A DNA stretch of 64,000 nucleotides. Source: Hymenobacter aquaticus (lineage in GTDB: Bacteria > Bacteroidota > Bacteroidia > Cytophagales > Hymenobacteraceae). A program made the translations under genes and the position numbers. The stretch covers positions 1,488,001 through 1,552,000 of the forward strand of contig NZ_SRLC01000002.1 of NCBI RefSeq assembly GCF_004765605.1, given 5' to 3'. Below are positions 50,506 to 58,601 of the stretch, piece by piece (the stretch's first letter is position 1; every line of letters begins with the position of its first letter). The notes beneath the pieces are model-generated. The model was given only the letters and a program-made list of their open reading frames with translations, was not told where the DNA came from and did no database searches.

Positions 50506-53500
50506 ACAGCACCGTGCGCGGGTCGTCGTCTACGTTCAGCACTTCGCGGGCTTTGCGGGCGGCGGCTTCGCGGCGGCGCAGGCGCTTGCGCGAAAACAGC
50601 TCCCGGAACGAGTCGAACTGCTCGGTGTGCAGTAAGCTGATGCCGGCCCGGGCCTGGTTGGCTACGGCCGCTTCGCCGGGAGTGGTGTTGTCGTTGACGT
50701 TGCCAAAGTCGCGCGGCGTGGTTTCGTAGCGCAGCTTGGCCCGGAACTTTCCGTCCGGGCGCAGGTAATATTCCAGGCTCAGGTCGCCCAGCAACGACGA
50801 CTGGCCGGTGGTGTTCTGCGTGCCGTCGGGGCTGGGCGTGGTGCCGTTGTTGAAGCCGCCTTCCCGGGTCACGCGCAGGCGGCCGTTGAGGAAACTGTAG
50901 CTCAGGCGCACCTGCAGGGCCTGCAGCTGCTCGGCCGACAGCCCGTTGATGTTGAAGTCGATTTCCAGGTTCTGGTCAATCTGGGAAGTAAGCAGGCCCA
51001 GCTGGGTGCTCAGAATCTGGCCCAGGCTGTTCTGCACCGTGTTGTCGTTGCCGCGCAGGCTGATCTGGGTGAACTGCCCGGGCGGGGAAAGCTGCTTGAA
51101 GACCAGCAGGCTGAACACCTGGCGGTTGAGCTCCTGCTCGTCGTTGCGCAGCGAGGAGGTAAAGGCCGTCAGGTCGCCTTCCAGCGAGGAGGGGGCGTCG
51201 TTGAACTCCAGGTTCAGGCGGATGGTGGGCAGCAGCAGCGGGCCGGTCAGGTTCATCACGGCCGTTACCGGCACCACGGCCCGGCTGTTGAGGGCGGCCT
51301 GCCCCAGAATCGGGGCCAGGGACGTGCGCTGGGTGTAGGCGGCCGTCACGTTCATTTCGCCGGCCAGCGGGTCGCCGTTCCAGGAGATGGTACCGCCGGG
51401 CCGCACCACGAATTCCTTGTTGATCAGGCCCTGGAGCGTGAAGTTGTAGGCCCCGCGCACGATTTCAATCTGCCCGAACATGTTGAAGTCGCCGCGGGTG
51501 TCGATGTTCAGGCGCAGCTGCCCGGCCGCCGTACCCCGGATAACGTCGCCGGTGCTTTCGTCGAGCAGGATTTCCACGTAGGCGTCGGGCGTCACGTCCA
51601 GGTTCATGTTCAGGCGCAGGCCCGACAAGTCAATTTTACCCTCCGCGGCCGTGGGCACCTTCACCGTGGTCAGCGTGTCGGTGATGTTGCGGTTGACGAA
51701 CTTGATGTAGCTGGCCTGCTGGGCCTTGGCCGCGTTGTCGAGGGGCAGGGAGAGGCGGGTGCCGGCGTCGCTGCGGGCCCGCACGTTCACCACCAGGTTG
51801 TCGGTGGGCCCAAACACCACGGCGTCGCCGGTAGCGTAGGCCGTGCCAAAGTACAGGTCGTTATCCTTGCGCGTGGTGTTGAGCACCAGTAGCTTGGTGA
51901 AATTGGCCCGCAGCCCCAGGCGCATGTTCTGGAAGCCCTGGTGGAAGATGTTGCCGTCGAGCACGCCCGAGTTGCCCAGCGGGTCGCGCAGCCGGATGTC
52001 GCGGAAGTTGATGCGGTCCTCGGTGAAGCGGATCCGGTCGGCGAAGGTGTAGGTGGTGCCCAGGTAGATAAAGGTGAGCTTGCCATCCGTCACGTCCACG
52101 TTGCCAATCAGATTGGGCGCGGCCAGACGGCCGGTGAGGCGCAGCGTACCCACGGCCGTGCCGCCCATGTCCTTAAACAGCGTGTTGAGCAGGGGCTCGG
52201 CCAGCTTCACGGGAGCATTGTCGAGCACGGCGGTCAGGTTGAGCTGCTGCTCTTTGGCCTGGGGTGCGTAGGTGCCGGCCACGCGCACCACCCGCTGCTG
52301 GTTGCGCAGCACGTCGGCGTCAATCAGCAGCTGCCCGTTGCGGTTGTTCCACTCGCTGCTGCCCCGCACGTTGCCGATCAGCACCTTGTCGAACTGCAGC
52401 GAGTCGATGCCGAGCGTGCTGTTGATTTTCAGGGGGCCGTAGATGCCGCTGATGGTGCCGGCGGCATTCACCCGGCCCGCAATGTCCTGCTTGGTCAGGG
52501 AGTTGAGCGTGGTCAGGTCCAGGTCTTTCACGGCCAGCTGCAGCTGCTTGCCGGGGTCAGTGGAGATAAAGCCCTGGGCGCTGATGCTCTGAGCGCCGTT
52601 GCTCAAGGACAGGTTCTGAATGTCGAACTCCTTGCCGCCGCCCGAAATAATGACGGAGTTGTCGGCGGCAATGTTCCAGTCCTTGCCCAGCAGGTTCACG
52701 CCCGACTGCCGGAAGACGATCTGCACGGCCTCGGGCAGGAAAGCCAACGAGCCGTTGATGGCCGCCTTGTTGGTGGAATTGGTTTGGGCCAGGGAAGTGG
52801 AGAAGTTGATGCGCTCCTGGTCCCAGACGCCCTCCACGTAGAAGTTATTCGTGTTGCCCAGTCCCGGCAGCACCTGCCGGGCCGAGGTAATGTTGGCCTG
52901 GGCCAGCACCTCGGGCTTGTAGGGCAGCTTGCTGGTATTGAATTCGAAGTCGGTGTCGAACACCCGCACGCTGTCGTACTGAATCCCGTCGAAGTGGCCG
53001 GCCAGGGAGAAAATGGAGGTGGGGCCGTTGCGGAAAGAGCCGTCGATGCGGGAAAAGTCGGAGACGGTGAGGCTGGGCAGAAACAGGCGCAGCACCGGGT
53101 TGGCCTGCTTCAGGTACAGGTCCAGGTCGATTTCGTACTCGGGCGTGGGCCGCTGCCGCTTGCGGCGGTAGTAGCTGGCAATGGCCGCGTCGTTGCTTTC
53201 AAAGTTGAGCTGGTACTCGGTCAGCAGCATCTGCACGTCGCGGGCCACGGCCGTAAAGTTGAAGTTGCCGGCGGCCGTCAGGTTCAGCACTTCCGAGCGC
53301 ACCGTGAGGCGGCGCTGCACTCCGGTACGCTGGCTCACCACGTCGAAGGTGTCGATGGGCACGGTGCGGCCGGCGAAGCTCAGGCGGGAGTTGCGCAGGA
53401 TGATGCGGCCGATAAGCTCATCCAGCTTCAAACCCTGGAATTTCACGTCGGCGGTAGTGGCTATTACGACGCTCTGCTTGGTCAGGCCCAGGGCCCGCAG

Positions 53501-55111
53501 GTCGGCGCGCTGCACCCGGGCTTCTACGTCGAAGGCCTGCCGGGCCTTGTTCAGATCCACGGTGCCGGTGGCGTCGATTTGCAGGTTGGGGTCATTCACG
53601 GCCAGGCGCCCATCAAACGACTGCCGGCTGAACTGCCCGTTGGTGGTGATGTTGCGGAAGCGGTAGCCGTTGAGCCAGATGCTTTGCACGCTGGCATTGG
53701 CCTTGAGGCGGGCCCGCTCGGGCGTGAAGCCCACGCCTTCCACCCGGCCGTTCATGGTGATGTCGCGCACCATGCTTTCGTCGCCGAGCAGCCTGCCCAG
53801 CTGGAAGGCGGTGGTCTTGACCTGGCCCTCGTAAGTAGAGTAGGCCGGGTCGGTCTTAAACTTGATGTTCACGTCTGACACAACGTCGCCCAGAGCCGTG
53901 CGGAAGGCGCCGTTGGCCACGAAGTCGTTGTAGAAGCCCAGAAACTGCCCGTTGAGCCGCACCGTGCCCAGGCGGGCCACGTAGGGCCAGCCCGAGGCCG
54001 GAATGTAGCGCCGGATGTCGCGCCCGTCGATGACGGAGGGCTTCAGGCGCATTTCCACGAAGCTTTCTTTCAGGTTGGGCAAGCCCTGCACGTTGATATT
54101 GCCCCGCACCCGGGTATTCCTGCCGTAGACGATGTCCAGGTTTTTGGTCGTGAAGTTCTTCACGTAGCCCTTGGCCTCGCCCGAAATCAGGACGGTTTCC
54201 TTGAGCTCCCGCATGAAGGGCTGGGGCGCAAACAGGGCAATGTCGTCGGAGTACACCCGACTGGAATCCAGCCGGGCCGTGACTTTCACCGAGTCGTTGA
54301 AGTCGACGAAGTTGAGGAAGTGCTCGAAGTCGAACTTGATGTAGGGCTTCAGCCGGCTGTTGCCCACCCGCAGATCCAGGCCGGCAAACTCCCAGAACTT
54401 GTCGGCGTAGGTCATGTTGGCCGTCAGCTCCCGCAGGCGGGTATTCGAGGGCGTGTCCACGGCCCGCAGCCCGTCAATCTGGGCGTGAATCGTGTCGCCG
54501 CGCAGCCACAGCTGCGACACGTCGCCGTAGATGCTGTCGATGCGCATGTGGGCGTAGTCGATGGTGCGGCCGTAGGTGGGGGCCCGGGGCTCGTTCTGCC
54601 GGTCGAGCACGAAGCGGCCGTTGCGTAGCCCGATTTCCCTGATCTGAAAGTCGAAAGGCTTGGACACCTTGGTCGTGTCGGAGGGGCCGATCAGGCGCTT
54701 CACCGCGGTCAGAAACTGCGACAGGTTGGTGCTGTCGGGGTTGTTGGCGTAGGTTATCTGGGCAAAGCGCGGCTCTTCCAGCGTGAGCTTGCCCACGTGC
54801 AGGTGGCTGGGGTCGAAAATCGAAAACAGCTCGATGTCGGCGTCGGCCTTGCCAATGTTGAACAGCTCGCCACCCTGCCGGTCGAGCACCCGCACGCCCT
54901 CCAGCACCACCCGCGAAAAGGGCCGGATATCCACGCTGCCCACGATAACGCGCTGCCCGAGCTTGTCGGTAAGCACCGCGGCGGCCTTGCGCGCCAGCTT
55001 GGTTTGCACGCTGGGCACCCGCAAGGCTATCAGCGCGCCGCCCACCACCAGCCCCAGCAGCAGGAGCAGGCTCAGCAGGATTTTCAGCGTGATAGAGAGG
55101 AAGCGGGGCAC
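50504..55111 (-). CDS. TamB/DUF490-family translocation-assembly protein
   Basis: The 1535-residue protein has an N-terminal helix (about 5-28, LKILLSLLLLLGLVVGGALI). About 1100 residues of repetitive beta strands follow, as expected for a TamB/AsmA-like lipid-conducting groove. The C-terminal DUF490 domain holds RGAYNFTLQGLINKEFVVRPGG and TISWNGDPLAGEMNVTAAYTQ. TamB-type proteins bridge inner and outer membranes in lipid transport or outer-membrane assembly. The start is GTG at 55111. It is divergent from tsaD, and downstream genes follow across E7. Confidence 0.9.
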   Translation of the reverse strand: MPRFLSITLKILLSLLLLLGLVVGGALIALRVPSVQTKLARKAAAVLTDKLGQRVIVGSVDIRPFSRVVLEGVRVLDRQGGELFNIGKADADIELFSIFDPSHLHVGKLTLEEPRFAQITYANNPDSTNLSQFLTAVKRLIGPSDTTKVSKPFDFQIREIGLRNGRFVLDRQNEPRAPTYGRTIDYAHMRIDSIYGDVSQLWLRGDTIHAQIDGLRAVDTPSNTRLRELTANMTYADKFWEFAGLDLRVGNSRLKPYIKFDFEHFLNFVDFNDSVKVTARLDSSRVYSDDIALFAPQPFMRELKETVLISGEAKGYVKNFTTKNLDIVYGRNTRVRGNINVQGLPNLKESFVEMRLKPSVIDGRDIRRYIPASGWPYVARLGTVRLNGQFLGFYNDFVANGAFRTALGDVVSDVNIKFKTDPAYSTYEGQVKTTAFQLGRLLGDESMVRDITMNGRVEGVGFTPERARLKANASVQSIWLNGYRFRNITTNGQFSRQSFDGRLAVNDPNLQIDATGTVDLNKARQAFDVEARVQRADLRALGLTKQSVVIATTADVKFQGLKLDELIGRIILRNSRLSFAGRTVPIDTFDVVSQRTGVQRRLTVRSEVLNLTAAGNFNFTAVARDVQMLLTEYQLNFESNDAAIASYYRRKRQRPTPEYEIDLDLYLKQANPVLRLFLPSLTVSDFSRIDGSFRNGPTSIFSLAGHFDGIQYDSVRVFDTDFEFNTSKLPYKPEVLAQANITSARQVLPGLGNTNNFYVEGVWDQERINFSTSLAQTNSTNKAAINGSLAFLPEAVQIVFRQSGVNLLGKDWNIAADNSVIISGGGKEFDIQNLSLSNGAQSISAQGFISTDPGKQLQLAVKDLDLTTLNSLTKQDIAGRVNAAGTISGIYGPLKINSTLGIDSLQFDKVLIGNVRGSSEWNNRNGQLLIDADVLRNQQRVVRVAGTYAPQAKEQQLNLTAVLDNAPVKLAEPLLNTLFKDMGGTAVGTLRLTGRLAAPNLIGNVDVTDGKLTFIYLGTTYTFADRIRFTEDRINFRDIRLRDPLGNSGVLDGNIFHQGFQNMRLGLRANFTKLLVLNTTRKDNDLYFGTAYATGDAVVFGPTDNLVVNVRARSDAGTRLSLPLDNAAKAQQASYIKFVNRNITDTLTTVKVPTAAEGKIDLSGLRLNMNLDVTPDAYVEILLDESTGDVIRGTAAGQLRLNIDTRGDFNMFGQIEIVRGAYNFTLQGLINKEFVVRPGGTISWNGDPLAGEMNVTAAYTQRTSLAPILGQAALNSRAVVPVTAVMNLTGPLLLPTIRLNLEFNDAPSSLEGDLTAFTSSLRNDEQELNRQVFSLLVFKQLSPPGQFTQISLRGNDNTVQNSLGQILSTQLGLLTSQIDQNLEIDFNINGLSAEQLQALQVRLSYSFLNGRLRVTREGGFNNGTTPSPDGTQNTTGQSSLLGDLSLEYYLRPDGKFRAKLRYETTPRDFGNVNDNTTPGEAAVANQARAGISLLHTEQFDSFRELFSRKRLRRREAAARKAREVLNVDDDPRTVL

Positions 55112-55184
55112 AGAAATAAACCTGGAAATGTTGGGCGTACGGACGAAGATGCGGGATTTACGCTAATGGCTGCCTGCGGGGTGG

Positions 55185-55192
55185 TAAGTTTG
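55185..55192 (+). promoter_or_regulatory. -7 box upstream of tsaD
   Basis: TAAGTTTG followed by CCGGCTCC matches TAnnTTTG, 158 bases before the tsaD ATG in the divergent gap with tamB. A second, weaker site (ACCTTTG) lies near 55270. Confidence 0.35.
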
Positions 55193-55350
55193 CCGGCTCC
55201 GACGCACTACCGCCAGCGCCCGGCCGCGGCTGCAAGGACTACTTGCGGCCGTGTTGGTTTAGTGTTTTAAACGACCTTTGCCGTAAAATTAGGCAGCCCG
55301 CCGCGCAAAAGAAGCCCGGCGTGCCGCCCGTACCTTTTGAAATTAACCGC

Positions 55351-56361
55351 ATGCATTCTCCCGTCATTCTAGCCATCGAGTCTTCCTGTGATGATACGTC
55401 GGCCGCGGTAATGGCCGGCGGCGAAATTCTTGCCAACGTCGTCGCCACGCAGCAAGTGCACGAACAATACGGCGGCGTGGTGCCGGAGTTGGCCTCCCGC
55501 GCCCACCAGCAGCACCTGATTCCGGTGGTGCAGGAGGCGCTGCGCCGGGCAAAGGTAGATAAATCCGCCCTCGACGCGGTGGCCTTCACCCAGGGCCCCG
55601 GCCTGCTGGGCTCCCTGCTGGTGGGCAGCATGTTCGCCAAAACCTTCGCCCAGGCCCTGGACAAACCCCTGATTGCCGTCAACCACATGCGGGCCCACAT
55701 CCTGGCCCACTTTATCCGGGCCCCCCGGCCGGCGTTTCCGTTCTTGTGCCTCACCGTCAGCGGGGGGCACACCCAGCTGGTCATCGTGCGCAGCCCGATG
55801 GACATGCAGGTCATTGGTCAAACCATCGACGATGCGGCCGGCGAGGCCTTCGACAAAACGGCCAAGCTGCTGGGGCTGCCCTATCCCGGCGGCCCCCATC
55901 TCGACAAGCAGGCCAAGCTGGGCAACCCCACCCGCTTCTCGTTTCCGGTGGGCGCCATGCCGGGCTACGACTTTTCCTTTAGCGGCCTGAAAACCTCGGT
56001 GCTCTACTTCTTACGTCAGCAAACGGCCCAGAACCCCGACTTCGTGGCGGAAAACCTGGCCGACCTCTGCGCCAGCATCCAGCACACCATCATCCAGACC
56101 CTGCTGCGCCAGCTCGTGCGCGCCGCCGAGGATAATGGGCTGACTCAAATTGCCCTGGCCGGCGGCGTGGCGGCCAACTCGGGCCTGCGCGCCGCCCTGA
56201 CCGCGCTGACCGCCGAAAAAGGCTGGGAAGTGTTTATTCCCGACTTCGAGTTCTGCACCGACAACGCCGGCATGGTGGCCATGACGGCCCACTTCCAGTA
56301 CGAAAACGGGGATTTTGCCAGCCCGCTCGTCAGCCCCGACCCGCGCCTGAAGCTCACGTAA
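55351..56361 (+). CDS. tsaD: tRNA N6-adenosine threonylcarbamoyltransferase
   Basis: This 336-residue ASKHA-fold enzyme transfers the threonylcarbamoyl group to A37 of ANN-decoding tRNAs. It shows AIESSCDDTSAAV at the N-terminus, the metal-binding His112 and His116 in NHMRAHI, SGGHTQLV, and the C-terminal GGVAANSGLR and FCTDNAGMVAMTA. The frame is open from 55243, but the added residues match nothing in the family, and ATG 55351 gives the normal length. tsaB and tsaE are not in the window. Confidence 0.96.
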   Translation: MHSPVILAIESSCDDTSAAVMAGGEILANVVATQQVHEQYGGVVPELASRAHQQHLIPVVQEALRRAKVDKSALDAVAFTQGPGLLGSLLVGSMFAKTFAQALDKPLIAVNHMRAHILAHFIRAPRPAFPFLCLTVSGGHTQLVIVRSPMDMQVIGQTIDDAAGEAFDKTAKLLGLPYPGGPHLDKQAKLGNPTRFSFPVGAMPGYDFSFSGLKTSVLYFLRQQTAQNPDFVAENLADLCASIQHTIIQTLLRQLVRAAEDNGLTQIALAGGVAANSGLRAALTALTAEKGWEVFIPDFEFCTDNAGMVAMTAHFQYENGDFASPLVSPDPRLKLT

Positions 56362-56538
56362 CGCTTTCCGTTGCCCGGTGTAGAGACGCATAATTGCGTC
56401 TCAATCGTTGTTTATCCCGGCGCCAAGTGAGGGCGAATAGACGCAAGGGCGCGTCTCTCCAGCCCAATCCCGCGAATTTGCGTACCTACGCTACTCCTTA
56501 TATAGTACCCGCCGCGCGGCGGGCTTTGCTTACCCATC
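56362..56538. other. Gap tsaD-smpB with GAGACGC palindromes and a hairpin
   Basis: GAGACGCA, loop TAAT, TGCGTCTC lies at 56383-56402. A related imperfect copy (AGACGC ... GCGTCT) lies at 56439-56456. A GC hairpin, CCCGCCGCGCGGCGGG (about 56508-56523), then follows with CTTTGCTT just before smpB. The last is terminator-like but with a weak T run. Confidence 0.6.
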
Positions 56539-57012
56539 ATGGCCAAACAAAAAGACGAAACTCCCAAGCGCGTAAACATCGTGAACCGCCGCGCCAGCTA
56601 CGAATACAGCTTCCTGGCCAAATACGACGCGGGCATGATGCTACAGGGCACCGAAATCAAAAGCATCCGGGAAGGCAACGTGAACATGCAGGACGGCTTC
56701 TGCACCTTCCACCCCGACGGCTCGCTGTGGGTACACAACCTGAGTATCTCGCAGTACACGCTGGGCACCTACAACAACCACGAGGTGAAGCGGGAGCGGA
56801 AGCTGCTGCTCAATAAGAAGGAGCTGCGCCAGCTGGCCAACAAAACCCAGGAGCAGGGCGTCACCATCGTGCCCATTCGCCTCTTCGTCAACGACCGGGG
56901 CTTCGCCAAGCTCGAAATTGCGCTGGCCAAGGGCAAAAAGCTCTTCGACAAGCGCGACGACATCAAGGCCAAAGACCAGAAGCGCGAAATGGACCGCGCC
57001 CGGGAATACTAG
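56539..57012 (+). CDS. smpB: SsrA-binding protein
   Basis: This 157-residue SmpB binds tmRNA and brings it to stalled ribosomes. It has the OB-fold pattern with IVNRRASYEYSFLAKYDAGM, LQGTEIKSIREGNVNMQDGF (about 35-54) and the C-terminal tail KKLFDKRDDIKAKDQKREMDRA, which folds into a helix in the decoding site. The tmRNA gene itself (ssrA) was not seen in this window. Word-hairpin E8 starts directly after the stop. Confidence 0.96.
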   Translation: MAKQKDETPKRVNIVNRRASYEYSFLAKYDAGMMLQGTEIKSIREGNVNMQDGFCTFHPDGSLWVHNLSISQYTLGTYNNHEVKRERKLLLNKKELRQLANKTQEQGVTIVPIRLFVNDRGFAKLEIALAKGKKLFDKRDDIKAKDQKREMDRAREY

Positions 57013-57194
57013 CGGCGAATGAGTGAAGTGGTGAATGAGTGAAGTGTCCACACACGCAGTTTTTGTCGCGCTTGTTTGGCGAGTTGCTATTTAAAGGGGA
57101 GCTTCGCACACGGCTTTCCAAAACAGAATCATACTTAGTTGGGCGAAGGACAAGAACGACAACTTCACTCATTCACTCATTCACTCATTCACCC
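57013..57194 (+). repeat. Intergenic word-hairpin E8 (smpB - C40 peptidase)
   Basis: The word is GAATGAGTGA. The G-rich arm (57014-57047) starts 2 bases after the smpB stop. The C-rich arm (57161-57194) repeats ACTCATTC three times and touches the proposed TTG start of the next gene. GTGAATGAGTGAAGT (57031-57045) and ACTTCACTCATTCAC (57162-57176) are perfectly complementary. The 116-base loop between them is ordinary sequence without the word. Confidence 0.85.
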
Positions 57195-57995
57195 TTGAAC
57201 CACGGAATCTGCGCCCTGAGCGTCGTGCCGGTGCGCGCCGAGCCTTCGGATAAAGCCGAAATCGTTACCCAGCTGATCTTCGGCGACTGTTACACCGTGC
57301 TGCTCACCCAGGGCAACTGGCAGCAGATCCGGACCACGGCCGACCACTACGTGGGCTGGATGGACCCCAAGCAGCACCAGCCCGTGACCAGCGAGTACCT
57401 AGCCGCCTGGAGCGCCCAGGACCACCCCCGCAGCCTCGACGTGGTGCAGGTCGTCAGCAATGCCCAGACGCGCATTCCGGTGACGATTGGGGCCCGGCTG
57501 CCTTTTTTCGACGGCATGACCTTGCGGGTAGGGGAGGAAACCTACTTCTTCAACGGGGCCGCCACCAACCCCCAGAACGGCCACGGCCTGCAAGGGCCCA
57601 CCGATAAGCGCCTGGCTTTGCTGCTCAAGGCCGGGCAGATCTTTCTGAAGGCCCCTTACCTCTGGGGCGGCCGCAGCCTGTTCGGCATCGACTGCTCGGG
57701 CCTGGTGCAGCAGCTCTACGGCCTGATCGGGGTGCAGCTCCCGCGCGACGCCCGCCAGCAGATTGACCACGGCCAGACGGTGCACTTCGTGTCGCAGACC
57801 CAGCCCGGCGACCTGGCTTTTTTCGACAACGCCGACGGCAACATCATCCACGTGGGCATCCTGCTCGACGACCAGCAGATTCTGCACGCCAGCGGCGAGG
57901 TCCGCATCGACCCGCTCGACCACAACGGCATCTTCAACCGCAAAACCCAGAAGTACACCCACAAGCTCCGCCTCATCAAACGCATCCTGGATTAA
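57195..57995 (+). CDS. C40 (NlpC/P60) peptidoglycan peptidase with SH3-like domain
   Basis: About 266 residues from TTG 57195. The N-terminal part (GICALSVVPVRAEPSDKAEI) is an SH3b-like domain, followed by a second one (about 80-125). The C40 catalytic domain holds Cys167 in FGIDCSGLVQQ, His219 in NIIHVGIL and His231 in ILHASGEV. It would cut peptide stems of cell-wall muropeptides. There is no signal peptide from this start. The frame is open from 57039, but those codons run through the E8 repeat, and family members usually begin at NxGIC. Confidence 0.87.
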   Translation: MNHGICALSVVPVRAEPSDKAEIVTQLIFGDCYTVLLTQGNWQQIRTTADHYVGWMDPKQHQPVTSEYLAAWSAQDHPRSLDVVQVVSNAQTRIPVTIGARLPFFDGMTLRVGEETYFFNGAATNPQNGHGLQGPTDKRLALLLKAGQIFLKAPYLWGGRSLFGIDCSGLVQQLYGLIGVQLPRDARQQIDHGQTVHFVSQTQPGDLAFFDNADGNIIHVGILLDDQQILHASGEVRIDPLDHNGIFNRKTQKYTHKLRLIKRILD

Positions 57996-57997
57996 GG

Positions 57998-58070
57998 TGC
58001 GAATGTGGGGGAATGTGCTGATGTGCTAATTCCTAATGTGGGGAATGTGCTGATGTGGTGGAATGTGAGA
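57998..58070 (+). repeat. Word element E9, direct repeats only
   Basis: The word is GAATGTG/GATGTG. Bases 58002-58025 and 58035-58057 are direct copies apart from one G, 33 bases apart. The G-type arm starts 3 bases after the peptidase stop. No reverse-complement arm was found before the next gene. Confidence 0.7.
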
Positions 58071-58144
58071 AATGAAAAGACGTGTCATTGCGGGTAGCGC
58101 GCAACAATCTGTCCGCCGCGCAGTACGCCTGACCTTTACCCACC

Positions 58145-58176
58145 AAGCCCTTTTCCGTTGTAGCGGGAAAGGGCTT
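58145..58176. terminator. Hairpin, probable terminator
   Basis: AAGCCCTTT (58145-58153) and AAAGGGCTT (58168-58176) are perfectly complementary, extended by CCG/CGG inside. The T content after the stem is low on both strands, so termination strength is uncertain. Confidence 0.45.
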
Positions 58177-58204
58177 GCTCGTTTCGGGGGTGGCCCCTCC
58201 GCGG

Positions 58205-58372
58205 CCCCGGCGTGAGCCTTCCATGCCCGGCCGCGCCCCTCCCACGTGGTAGCCCGGGCTTCCTGCGCCCCGCCGCGCGCCTCCGGTACCCCGGCGCGAG
58301 CCTTTGAGGCCTTGGCGCGAGCGTCCGAAACCCCGGCGCGAGCGTCCGAAACGTCAGCGCGTGCATTTATTG
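58205..58372. repeat. Eight degenerate 21-bp tandem repeats
   Basis: Units start at 58205, 58226, 58247, 58268, 58289, 58310, 58331 and 58352. The best conserved (units 5-7) begin CCCCGGCGCGAGC and end TCCGAAA or similar. Since 21 is a multiple of three, heptad-like peptides appear on both strands, for example SDARAGV on the minus strand and ASETPAR on the plus strand. No clear start or domain supports translation. Confidence 0.75.
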
Positions 58373-58601
58373 GCCTTTGGAAGCAGCCCGGGGCATTCCT
58401 GAATGGGTGGGTTCGCCTCACAGTGGGCGGGCAGCGGCCCCGAAGCCAGCCGCCGCGGCCGACTGGTGCGCGGGCTGAATCCGGCTATATAGCGCCACGG
58501 GTTGGCCTCTTTTGCCGGAGGAAACTTAAGCTGGCAGGTATTGTTAATACGCTTAGAATCATCTAGCTTTCGCTGTATCAGATGATCTTTTCACCGAGCG
58601 T

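Larger units (their letters stand above)
57996..58601. other. 606-base gap with word repeats, hairpin and 21-bp tandem repeats
   Basis: No convincing gene is seen. It contains word element E9 (57998-58070), a short stretch like a GTCATTGCG repeat remnant (58085-58115), a hairpin at 58145-58176, and eight 21-bp tandem units (58205-58372). Plain sequence follows up to the HNH gene, probably with its promoter. Confidence 0.6.

Noticed and set aside
51941..53878. 645-codon plus-strand open frame opposite the tamB-like gene
   Set aside because: Shadow frame without motifs; the minus-strand gene has an N-terminal anchor and the DUF490 C-terminus.
58085..58115. GTCATTGCG-like stretch as a full paired repeat
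   Set aside because: Only one arm-like part is recognisable and no inverted partner was found, so it is mentioned only as a possible remnant.
58205..58372. CRISPR array
   Set aside because: The units are contiguous 21-bp tandem repeats without unique spacers, and no cas gene is nearby.
58026..58566. Open frames on both strands across the 21-bp tandem repeats
   Set aside because: They exist because the unit length is a multiple of three. No start context, signal or known domain supports them, so the stretch is listed as a repeat.
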